A stretch of DNA of 64,000 nucleotides from Ustilaginoidea virens (lineage: Eukaryota > Ascomycota > Sordariomycetes > Hypocreales > Clavicipitaceae): assembly GCF_000687475.1 (NCBI RefSeq), contig NC_057317.1, positions 3,658,001 through 3,722,000 on the forward strand, in the 5' to 3' direction. Under the pieces are notes generated by a model. It did not search any database. It was not told where the DNA came from and saw only the letters and a program-made list of their open reading frames with translations. This document shows positions 23,238-33,872 of the stretch, one piece after another. Positions within the stretch are counted from its first letter, which is position 1. Every line of letters starts with the position of its first letter. The translations under genes were made by a program, and so were the position numbers.

Positions 23238-23897
23238 CGCTCCCCCTCCCTGGGGATTGGACAAGGGGGGTTTTCCGTTTTCCGTTTCTTCTTTCTTTCT
23301 TCTTTTTTTTTGGGGGTGCCGCCTTGTTTCGTGGGCTACTTGTCCGACATTTTGCACGACAGAATGCCGAGACTCGCACATTGCACGGAGGGAATCATGG
23401 GGGCATGAGGGCATGAGGAGGGCACATTGCATCCAAGGACAACATACATACTGGCAATTTGAAACCCCATCAAAAGCTTCCGGCAAAGCCGTTTGGCTGG
23501 AATTTGTCATTCCCGACTTTCAGTCAGTCAATTTGGAAAAAAAAAAACAGGAGACGGTATGCTAGCGAAATTGCCGACTTCCTAGTAGGGATTCATCTCT
23601 GTGAATCCTTCTTCTTCTCGCCCAGTCTCTACGGCTATCACAAGTCCCTCGCCGTACCGTGTCACCAGCAACAAACCATTGCACAAGACCGTTGAGGCAA
23701 TCGATTTGTCAAGAAGAAATTCCCTCCGCCCCAAAAGAAAAAAGGAAAAAAAAAAAGAATAAAAGGGAGAAAAAAAAAGTCGAAAACGCCGTCATACGCG
23801 CCTCCCTCCAACCCCATGCTAATTCCCAACAAATGTTGCGCAGTTCTAATGTAGTCTTATTCTTGTGTGCGGCTTTATTTGGCATTCCTGGCTCTTT
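23238..23897. other. Convergent 3' region
   Basis: Shared 3' region of the Sec2-like gene and PUS4. T-rich (23290-23309) and A-rich (23738-23779) tracts; no gene seen. Confidence 0.6.
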
Positions 23898-25491
23898 CTA
23901 GTCTTCAATCCCGTTCCAGGACTTTTCGTCCTCCGACTTGCCAGTGGCGTCTAGCGTTCTTTTGCCCCCTCCGGCAAAAGGCTTTTTGGCTGCCTTTCTA
24001 GGAGGGTCGGTCGCCTCGCTTGATGGTGACCGCCGCCTCTTTTCTCTGCTAGGCGACGATGCGGATTCGGCGCCGGGCATTGCGCTCCTCTGCTGCCCAT
24101 TGCTCGTCATAAACAGAGGCTTGCCTGCACTCTTGCTCATGGAGCTTTTGGAGCCTGGCCAGCTGCTCTCTGGCTCCCCGTTCCAGCGGGCCAGCATGTC
24201 GGCCACCTTGGGCCCCCAAACCTCTTCGCCCTTGGCAAGATCCTCGTACTCCATCGTGTTGGGTCCCCCGACGGTGAAGTCGCTTTGGCGAACACGGCAC
24301 AGTTCTGCCATGATGGCTGCCGATCCAAGCCTGGCACCCAGGTCGTGGCAAAAGCTTCGAACGTAATAACCCGACGACACGGTGAGTCGAATCTTGCAGG
24401 CTGGCGGGCCTTCGTCGCTCCACGGTGGCGGGGTGTTTGCGTCGGGGGTGGGAGGAACCAGGTTCGATCCCTTGTTCGAGTATACGGGCTGAGGCATGGC
24501 GCCGAGGCCGCCCGACATCATTGCTTTGCTCTCCTTGGCGTGCCATGGCTTCTTGAGGGGGGCGTCCCTGATCAGCTCGTCTTGCCTCTCCTCGAACCGC
24601 TTCTTGAACGTCTCATGCGCTGCTATCGCCTGGTCGTCCTGTTCCTTTTCCTCGGGGGTCAATTTCTTGCCCGTCTCTTGCTGCTTCTTGACCCGCCAAA
24701 CCTGTTCCGCCAGATTTCTCTCCGCTGCTTCAGCCTCTTCGGTGGGCCAGCGATGATTGTGTTTGCCAGGCTCATACCACTCCAGTAGCTCCACTTCCAG
24801 AGCTTCCACCTGTCTGCCTTGGATTTCTCTGGGGATGGGTTTGCCCTCTCGAGCATACTCGTAGAGCGGCTTTCCGTCCATCTTGAGAGCCGAGTACAAG
24901 GGAGGAATCTGCGTTTGTTTGCCACGGAAGCTGTCCAGCTCTTTCTCGACCAGAGCTCTTGTGATGTGATCATAGCCTTTCCTGGCCAAAACGCGGCCTA
25001 CTCGGTCATAAGTGTCGGTACTGACTCCGAAAACCACCGCCGTTTCGTAAGTCTTTGTGCAATCGAGAAACTGCGACAGCAGCTTCGTTCCGGTGCCTAT
25101 GCCCAAGATGAGAACGCCGGTGGCAAGGGGGTCCAGAGTCCCGCCGTGTCCAATCTTGACCTGAGCCGCCCTTTTCTGGGCTCTCCGTCGATCGAGCCCC
25201 TCCTTCTGCCGCCGTGCGCGTTCGGCTTCGAGCATTGGTCGGAAGAAATTCGAAGGGTTGAAAGCTTGTTGACACTCTCGAATTACCTGGGCTGAGCTCT
25301 GGCCACAGGGCTTGTTGATGGCTGTCAGAGACGCAATTAGCCCCAAAGCTTTTTCTCGACAACTTGGCATTCCGTGGTAAAATTGCCCTTGCAAGACCTC
25401 CGAGGGCAACTCGCAAGCTTGGGCAAAAAAAAAAAAAAAAAAAAAAAAAAAACGTACCGAAAACGCCATCCCGGATGACGTCCGATGCCAT
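23898..25491 (-). CDS. PUS4: tRNA pseudouridine-55 synthase Pus4
   Basis: Exon 1 is 25491-25458 (34 nt) and exon 2 is 25321-23898, phase 1, giving 485 aa. The join produces DGVFAINKPCGQSSAQVIRE, the standard start of eukaryotic TruB/Pus4 proteins. The catalytic motif GHGGTLDPLATGV lies at 69-81 with Asp75 as nucleophile. YSALKMDGKPLYEYAREG is the second family motif. Pus4 makes pseudouridine 55 in the T-loop of nuclear and mitochondrial tRNAs. A basic, Ser/Pro-rich C-terminal extension (about 405-485) with a KRRRS nuclear-localisation-like patch follows the domain. The intron carries a 28-nt T run on the sense strand. Without splicing the frame still reads through the intron, which would mislead a gene finder into a later start. 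Confidence 0.93.
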
Positions 25492-26771
25492 CTTCAGGAC
25501 CTTGGTTCCTGCTCGTCGCATGCGAGCCACAGGGGGGACGTGGAACAAGCAGCACTCAGGCGCAATCGGGCCAAAGGAATTGACGAGTTCGAATTTTACA
25601 ATCTCCTCCTGATTCCGCCACTGGAGAGATGGTGGCTGCCTGCTTCCGTACCGCCGGAGACAACAGGGCGAAGCCCAGATGCTGGTTGGCAAGACAAAAA
25701 TCCTCTATTGAAAAACGTTTCGCGCAGGCGGGCCCCCAAAAAAAAAAGAAAAAAAAAGTGGAAAAAAAAAAGTATGTCCAAAAAAAAAAAAAAAAAAGAG
25801 GCTTGGAGAAGCGCCACAGGCTGAGAACAGCCAACCGCGCGATCGATTAGCCCTTGACAGGGGCAGTCTCAAGGGGCAGCAACCACCGGGGTGTTCAAGG
25901 ACGCAAAGAATGTACGTCCGTAGTCGGGCCTGGTTCACATGTGCCGGATCGCTCGTGGCAGAGTCTGCCACGAAGCGAAGCAACATATGTTTCGGTCTGG
26001 CTTGGTGAAGCTCATGTCCTGACATTGACATGGACGCTCGCTTTTGGTTTCGAGGCCCAAGTTAGGTAAGACGTAGGTACCTCCTACCTCCTGCCTGATT
26101 ACTATGTACGTCCGTACCTAGAGGTAGGCTAGCGCTGAGTAGGTCCCAAGTACCAGGTACCTATGTACCGTACAGCACCTAACCCACCTGTTGCACCGAA
26201 AGTGGGACGCCGCACAATGTGTGACTTTATTTGGTAGGTACATGTAGGTTGTGATAGCCCTGTACGGAGTACGGAGCACGGAGCAGGTCGGTCTGGTGCT
26301 CTGGCCAGGCGCCTGCAGTCTGGTTGCTCCCCCGTCCCAACAGCGCCTAAAGCCCAGCCATCGCATCGCCATCAACTGTCGAGCACCCGCCGACAGCTGC
26401 ACGCTAATGCCCACCAGGTGGACGGCTGCACGACGGCACGACCACTGCCACCAGACCACTGCCCCTCCAGCGCCTCCAGCGCCTCCAGCGCCTCTAGCGC
26501 CTCCCTCCACTTCCACTACTGCACATGTATGTATGTATGTGGCGAACTCGAACTGACCAGACTCCATAAAACTTTACATCAACCCTCGCCATATCCGCAG
26601 GCGCAAACGTCGCGTTGTCGTCATTCCGTCGCGTTGACGCCCTACAACTTCGCCGACCCCGCCGCTTTCGTTCAACATATCCACCCCCATCGCCTACCCC
26701 ATCGCCTCTCAGCATAGTACGGGCCCGACTCCTCCATGTTCTTGCTCCTTCGCTCTCGATAAGCTGTCAAA
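25492..26771. other. Divergent intergenic, PUS4 / RFTS gene
   Basis: No gene is supported. A-runs (25738-25798), a TACC/GGTA-rich stretch (26078-26245), one TACGGAGTA (26263-26271), a GCGCCTCCA-type direct repeat (26467-26505) and a (TATG)n piece (26526-26540) are seen. The last part should hold the leader of the gene at 26772. Confidence 0.55.
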
Positions 26772-29292
26772 ATGTCTGCAAGCAGGCGTCGAGCGTCCAC
26801 ATCGAGCGTGGAAACCGTCGATGATTCCGAAACGCGCTGGCGTCAAGAAAGCTCAGTCATACGCTCCGTCAACAAGGAGTTGCCCTCGGATGACTGGCCC
26901 ATTTTCGAGTTGCAGAATGCCATAGTGCTCGACAAGGACGGCAAGAATATTGAAAATGCCCTTCTCACTGGCGTCAGAGGCCCGTTCATCATTCGTGGTC
27001 ATCTAGTCATTGACGACCCAAGCCAAAAGAGTTACTGTTGGTTCCCCTTCACCCCCAGTCCCTAGTCTCAACCTGTCTGTCGCATCGTTCATCGAGGCGG
27101 TACCGAACTGACAAACGTCCTTAGTGATCATGCGCGTCCGGTCATCAGCACCAGTGGAGATTCGGAAATCCGCTTTATACTCGATCGGTGAATCGCCCGA
27201 TGGCCGGCCGCTGATTTGGGTGTCTGGACAGGGCGGCTGGTACGAGCTTGACCCCTGCCCAGAGTATCAGCCAATGTACAACAAGATGTGCGAGGCGACC
27301 ACCTTGTTCTACAATATCCTGGACATCTACAACCAAGACCCTCCGAGGAAACCGAAGAAGTGCAAGAACTATACTCCGATGGATGAGCTACTTCATGTCT
27401 TCCACAAGGTCCGTCCCACGAAACAGGTGTAGCTTCAACCTGACAAATCGCCCTGAATCCCCAGCCAACTAACTAATCTGCCCCAACCCGAGCACAGTAT
27501 GCTTCACGGATTGGGGATGGCTCAACCATTGAAGAGGTCATCGCGAGGGCGCGTGAGCATGTCGACTTCTTTCAGGACAAGTTTTCGCACAACGACGACC
27601 CCATCGTTTGGTCCTCGACCGCCTTTCACAAGTGGATCACGGGCGATCCTGTTGTACGTCCTTTCCATCCAAATCTCATGCCCCCAGATTATTTTTATTT
27701 TATTTTTATTTTTATTTTTATTTTTTTTTTGGTAACCGGAAGCCGCACCTAGGTGATGGAGAGGCAAATGAACGAGGCGCTGGAGAGAATACGGAGACAG
27801 CCATATGTGCCCACGGGGGTGGCCGGCCGCCTGCCACGAAGAGTCAAGTCGGATATTGTCGGCGTCACCAAGCCGCAACGCAACGCAAAACCAAAGATCA
27901 CGTCCCTCGCACACGGTACCGATAAGCAAACGATTTCTGCTTCGCTTCGCACTCCGCTGTCGGCTGACGGCCGGCACCACATCGTGCCGCATTATGAGTG
28001 GACTGAAAAGGATAACCTCCCCAACTCTCCCTTCCATGCCGCTTTTGCTACATTCGAGGACTGCTTTCGCGCATTAGGACAGACTAAGAGAGGTCTGACG
28101 CTTTCGGGAGCACTCGGATACCTCTATTTCAACTACTCGATGCCCAACTACAGAACGGGGGAGCCTGGCTCATACAAGCAGCCTGCACGGGAGTGGTTGC
28201 ATTACTACTCGAGGGCCTTCCTGCACATGTACAAAGGACGCAAGGAGGCCAAGCGACACAGCCTCTTTGGCGAACTGCAGAGCATGGCCGAGGAGGATTT
28301 CATCCCCATTGCCTACAAGGCAAGGGACTTTCCCGTCATTTTCACGAACCGCAAATCGCAGCCCCGGAAAGCGTCGGCGCAGGTCCCGTCCACGCCGGCA
28401 CCTCGTGACGGAGGCTCTTCGGCAACGGACGTCCCGAAACCGATGGGCAAACGACCCACCCGTACGCCGGGCAAATCCAGCTTGCGACCCATCAGCCGCG
28501 CTACCAAGAAACGGCGGCTGCACGACGAACTCGAGAGCGATTATGCAATATCGGACTCTCCCGGGAACAAGCGACCACGAAACCATGGCGAAGACGACTC
28601 CTTCAACAACATGGACGCGGACGGGGACGTGGACGCCGAAGACGGACCAGAGCTCGGTTCCCCGGGAGAGGACGAAGCCGGCGAAAAGACCGGAGGCAAG
28701 CACCCAGGCTCCCAGTGCAATATCGAACCCATCAAGCTCGTGATTAGAGCAGAGAGATTACCCGAGACGTCGCCTCGCGGCCCGCACGATACGTGGACAT
28801 GCGACCAAGAAGGATGCGACTACATTGTGCGCGGCGGAGACGAGGACGAGTGCCAGGCCCGTATCCGCCAGCACTTCCGAGACCACGAGCAGCAGCTGGC
28901 CCGAGTCAACCTGGCAGTGACGGAAGGCTCGCGCGGCCACCTACCCATCCAGTATGCCTACTTCTACCTTCCCCCGCTCTTGCTCCTCTTGATGTTGGAT
29001 GATGGCCGTCCCCTGTTTCCCCGATACCTTTATGAGCGAGGTGCGCAGCTGCCGAGGCAGAGGCACAAAAGGAAAAAAAAGAAAAAAAAAAAAAAACCAC
29101 ATGCCGTGTCAGATGATGGAAAACAGTCTAACGCGTTCACAGTCATTTACTCGAAAAAATCAAGCAGATGCGTCGGAAGAGCTCCCTCCCCAGCCAGACG
29201 CACCACGAGGTTCAGCCGATCAAGAGGAAATTGATAGTGTGACGATGAGCGACGAAACTTTGCAAAGCCTTGCGATGACGGGGTCATTTTAG
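26772..29292 (+). CDS. RFTS-domain / zinc-finger protein, Raf2/DIM-7-like
   Basis: Exons 26772-27036, 27125-27408, 27498-27653 and 27753-28951, plus a last exon ending at 29292 whose start is either 29049 or 29127; about 690-715 aa. Residues about 40-190 resemble the replication-foci targeting sequence (DNMT1-RFD): DDWPIFELQNAIVLDKDGKN, IMRVRSSAPVEIRK, GWYELDPCPEYQPMY. Basic nuclear signals follow (ATKKRRLHDE, GNKRPRNHGE), then an acidic linker and a C2H2-like finger from Cys585 (CDQEGC ... HFRDH). An RFTS domain without a methyltransferase is known in fission-yeast Raf2, a subunit of the CLRC H3K9 methylation complex, and the Neurospora counterpart is DIM-7. A heterochromatin role is therefore inferred. 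The RFTS call is fairly strong, the orthology moderate. Intron 3 is a (TTTTA)n sense-strand repeat. Confidence 0.75.
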
Positions 29293-30038
29293 GGATACAC
29301 CATGCGTTTAACGAGTCTCTCTGTGTCTCTAGAAATCTCGAAATCTGATCCCTTGCTCTTTTGTTTCCGTTTCCGTCTTCGCTCTCGTTTTCTTCTCTTT
29401 TTTGTGTTAATGAAAGACGGGTGAGGAGCAACGCGGCGCAAGGAAAGCATTGCGAGCAGCTGGATATGCCTGCCCGGCGTGGCGGCGGCCCCTTGGGCCG
29501 TATGCATTTGGAATTACGTCTCTGCTCCCCCACGGCTTCGGGCGGATAGGATCTTGTTCATGTTCGCGGACGATTAGTGCCGGAGGGTTTTTGGTAGATC
29601 AAACACCCATTATCATGGCGGCGTCCCGTCGTTGCGTCCAAGTCGTAGTGCGACGCTCAAGTGACCCCTCGCAGATTGTCATCAGACCGACGCATGGCTC
29701 TGGCCGCGGCACAGGCTTCCACGGCACGGGTTTCCGCAGCGGCAACGTCCACCCTGCCCCTGCCTGCTTTGCATACCGAAAGGGTGACGAGGCCCATGTT
29801 CTGCACCCTCTGCAAACAAGCACACGACGAGAGACGGGCGGCATGGATCAAAAGGGAGGCAGGCAAGCGCGGAAACTGGTCTAGATAAAAATCCTCTTTT
29901 CCCCGTTATCGTCCTACTCCCAATACATGCATGATGGTACATTGGTCCGTAACCACGGATGCTTCTTCGGTTTTGCCCTCCCACTGGCCCGCGAGGTTCC
30001 TTTTTTTTCCTTGTGGGACAACTGGGGGAAAACTCTCC
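29293..30038. other. Convergent 3' region
   Basis: Lies between the RFTS gene and CBP80. A 144-codon open frame (29450-29884) crosses it but has no family resemblance and is a likely chance frame. Confidence 0.55.
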
Positions 30039-32882
30039 TTACTCTTGCGCGTTCGAGTCAGGCTCCACCGCATCCGCGTCCGCGTTCATGTCCGCGTTCA
30101 TGTCCGCGTTCATGTCTGCGGGCTTGGTGATTCCTGCCTCGTCGCCGACCTTTTCCGTCCACCGATGATTCTTGGCCTCTGCCACAAACGTCTCTTCAAT
30201 GGCCGCCAGCCTCTGGAAGACGCGTAGCCATCGCTGAGCCCACCTCCGAAGAAGGGCCTCGCGCTCTGGCGAGCCGTCTCCGCCTCCGTCCTCCATCGGC
30301 TCGTCCTGCCGGCCGGCCGCCGCCCAGCCCGCGAGGGCCTCGTGGACGGCGCGGAACAGATCCCGCATCGAGGCCGTCTCACTGTCGCGGGTTTCCTGAT
30401 CCGCGTCGGGCGACGTGAGGAGGTGGCGCACGCGGCCGCTCACCTTGGCGACCGTGTTGCACACCAGCTCGTACATGTGGGACTGGCCGAGGACCTCGCC
30501 GCCGCGGCAGCCGTTGTGCGGCGTGCTGGCGGTGAGCGTCCAGTCCACGATGGACAGGGGCGTGAGGATGGAGTAGTTGAGCAGCTTTTCGACAATGGAG
30601 AGCGCGATGCCGGGGTGGGCGCTCCAGTAGTCCATGACGGACGAGATGATTTGCGACCGCGCGGTCGGGTTGGTGGTGCCGACGTCGACGAGTCGGCCCT
30701 TGGTTCGGTCGATGCAAGCCAGCACGTGGCTGAGCGACTTGGATCCGACCCAGCAGACAGCCGTCATGAAGACGTCTGTGCTGGCAACGACGGGATCCAG
30801 CCCCTGCGCCGCGGCCTGCGCCGCGATGCTGTCCATAGCGGGCTGCAGCTCCTCGTCGGTGGCCTTGCGCTTCAACAGAGCGGCAATCTCCTGTCCCTCT
30901 TTGGAGAAGGGAGCATCTGCGGGGGGGGGGGGGAATTAGCACGCGTTGGTAGGGCGAGGTTTGCCACATGGACGGAAAAACAAAACAAGATATCAAAAAA
31001 TAGTTAAAAAAAAAAAAGGGGGGGGGGGGGAAGCAGAAAAAACGAGAGCCCACCATGCTCCATGGTACGGCACGTGGTTTTGGGTCAAAAACTTACCAGA
31101 ACGGCCGTACTTGTAGTCGGGGACATCCTTTTCTTTCTCGGAACTGATGAGCTTATGATACGGCTCCGGCAGCGTCTTTTGAATCCTCTGAGCAAAACTC
31201 AGTCGAATCTCCTTGTCCAGCGCGCCCAGCAGGAACCACTTGCACGGGTGGAGATCGGGAAGATCGGTGTCTTCAACCCATTCGGCCCACTTCCACGTGA
31301 AGCCAAAGTTGCTCAGGTGGTGCGAGAACCAGTCGAGGAAGCGGTAGCTGAGCTCGAGATCCATTTGCGGCGTGTTGCGGTATAGGAACCGGATCGCTCT
31401 GCCCAGGCTGGGGGCGATGGCAGCCGGGGCCAGTTTGCAAGCCTCCGTCAGCACCGAGTGGTAGTAGACGACCTTGTGCTCGGGCTTTGGTAGCTGGAAC
31501 AGCTGCGAGAAGACGGCGTCTACCGCCACGTCCTCGGGCTTCCACGTCGATTTCCCGGGGCCGAGGTTCCGCAACTCGTCGAAAGGCGTGGCCCGCTTCA
31601 CAAAGGTGCCGTCGGCAAAGTACGAGTCAATGTCCATCAGGAACCTGGCAGTGACGTTTCTGTTGAAGTCGAGGCTGTTGATGGTGTCGGCCAGCGCGTC
31701 GCGGATGAGAGAGGCGGCGACGCTGGTGTGCGGGGGCACGGACTCGACGTCTTGGCCGCTGTAGACAGAGAAATGGATCTCCGGGAACAGCAGACGCGGC
31801 CCGGCGACAGCGGTCGGCGGGATGGCAATGGCCGGGATGGCATGTTTGAGCGCGCTGGCGAGCTTGTCCCGGAGCTCCATGTCTTCCAGCGGCGTTGACA
31901 AGGGTCGGGGGATGCAGGCCAGCTCCCAGCCCTGGGAGGCTTCCGTCTGCAGCTGCTTCTGGAGCAGCATGCACAAGTTCAGCGATGCCGCCGGGCTCTC
32001 ATCTGTGCCCTCGGGCTGGTAGGGGTCGACCATGGCCTGGAGAGCGTGTGGCTCAGACGCAATCACGTCCGTCCTCTCCATGAGGTCTGCTGCCTGCCGT
32101 GTGAACTGACCCGGAGCCGCGGCCATGGCATAGGGGATGGTTAGGAGAATTATTTTGACGATTTCCGTTCCGATGACCTATGCACGTCGGTTAACTTGAT
32201 ACGCACGCGCACCGCAAACAACAGCATCACGGCCTCTTGCCAATCAAATGCGCGAGCCGGCGTCGCAGCAAACCTACATCTTCAGAACTGGCCGTCTGCA
32301 AGTCGGCGGCTCTCGTAAACAAGTCCTCCAGCAAGGGAAAGACGCCATCGCCTTCCAGGCAGCCCTGAAGGCAGGCCAAGAGCCTCAGGAGCAGCTTCAC
32401 CTCGCGCCACAGACCCTTTGCAACGTTCTCTTCCGTCTGGGCAGCCACTCGAGCCAGCACCACGTCCAGCAGTTCTGGTTTCAGCGCGTTGACGACCAGC
32501 AGCACGGCGGCGACAAAGGGTGTCTTGAGCGGCTGCTCCACAACCATTTGCAACGTCAGATTGACAAACGTGTCGCGCAAATTGGCGTCGTCGTGGTTGT
32601 CCGTGACCATGCGCGCAATGGACGTCACTTCCTCTGCCCAGCCTCGCAATGGCGAGTCGGCAAGGCCAAGAAGCTGCCGACGCAAGCGAACAGGCACCGG
32701 GGCCGAGTCGGTGCGCCGGCGCTGTTGGCGCCGATCGTAATGGTCATCGTCATCTGCGCAATGTTTGTTCATTAGGGTTGTTCGTTGGTCCAGAAACGGT
32801 GCGAGGAACCCAGGGACCGACCTCTGAATCTTCTTTTGCGATAATTGGGGCCGCCTGACTGGCGTCTGTCGTAGTCTGCCAT
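30039..32882 (-). CDS. Nuclear cap-binding complex large subunit Cbp80
   Basis: Exons 32882-32822, 32753-32278, 32177-31097 and 30916-30039 join in phases 1, 0 and 1 and give 831 aa, near the usual size. The N-terminus MADYDRRQSGG is basic and probably carries the importin-alpha signal. An N-terminal MIF4G repeat follows (GWAEEVTSIARMV, TFVNLTLQMVVEQPLKTPFV), then EIVKIILLTIPYAMAAAPG, a middle MIF4G-like region (LSYRFLDWFSHHLSNFGFTW) and a C-terminal one (VMDYWSAHPGIALSIVEKLL). With Cbp20 it binds the m7G cap of new transcripts and couples capping to splicing, export and decay. The C-terminus ends in an in-frame 12-bp repeat coding DMNA three times. The third intron holds C/T and A/T homopolymers. 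The yeast homologue is STO1. Confidence 0.92.
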
Positions 32883-33872
32883 GCCTTTAATCGCCACCGG
32901 GAACTTTGCAGAACGCTGGGAAGGCCTGGTTGCCGCCAATGGGCTATGGAGAGCGATTTGTTGAATCCTGCCTGATGCGCGACGCAGTTAAGATGCTCAA
33001 TGCAGCTTTGACTGCGTTGCGTGTACGGAGTAGCTTGCATTGTGTGTTATGTAAGCGAAAACGAACCCGTGGCAATTTGGCGCCGACGCGGGTGGTCATT
33101 GTACTGCAGGCAGTAGTATGTAGGGAGTGCACCAGATGGAGACCAATACATCGGGATAGCTAAATATCCGATGTCTTGACACATTTAGGCATTTACGCTT
33201 TTGAGAATTTGAGCATTTGGCGATGCACGCATTACCTACATACCCTCTTTGCCCGAAATGGAACAAGACGGTGAAAAGAAATAAACCAGGACATTGAATG
33301 AGGCTCCGTTGGCCAGGTGCACCTTTCCTTGCATTGACACATGCAGCTTATTGACAGTACCAGACCAGACCAGACCAGACCAGACCAGGCCAGGCCAGGC
33401 CAGACCGGACCGGACCGGACCGGGTAGGCTCAATTCCACCAGCGTGGCAGCCTGTGCTCGGTGTAAATCAGCGTGCATGTGCCCCGTGCAGCACCGAGTG
33501 CAGGCCCTGAACTACCCTGAGAGCCCACCAGACAAGACAGACAGACAGACAGACAGACAGACATTGCTCAACGAGCAAGCGTCTGGTTAATTGACACGTG
33601 GACGCTTACCTCATTCTCATTTCCCTGTTATTATATGTCTGGTATCAACCAACATCAGTCCCAACAAAGACTCGGCGCTGCAGGCGGCTGTCTGCTTTCT
33701 TTGCTTTCCTTGCTTTCCATGCTTTCCGTGCCAACAGACTGTGCGTCGTCCTGTCGTTTCCTTCCTCGGCATCTAGGCATCGTGCCATAATTCTGCTATT
33801 GCCCCCCCCCCCAATCCCCAACACCTGGTTGAGAGCCCTGGAGCTCTCGTAAACTTCTTCGCAGACGTCGCC
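32883..33872. other. Divergent intergenic, CBP80 / SAC1
   Basis: No gene is seen. It contains one TACGGAGTA (33024-33032), the pentamer mosaic (33360-33423), a (GACA)n array (33534-33562) and TTGCTTTCC direct repeats (33699-33731). Confidence 0.6.
33360..33423. repeat. Mosaic pentanucleotide array
   Basis: Blocks of CAGAC, then CAGGC, then CGGAC, each repeated three to five times. Neighbouring blocks differ by one base. Read directly. Confidence 0.9.

Noticed and set aside
22413..23510. 365-codon minus-strand frame opposite the Sec2-like gene
   Set aside because: Arg/Gly/Leu-biased composition typical of antisense GC-rich DNA; the plus strand encodes a recognised coiled coil.
29450..29884. 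144-codon plus-strand frame between two convergent genes
   Set aside because: Cys/Arg/Gly-rich, no conserved pattern, no splice or leader signals.
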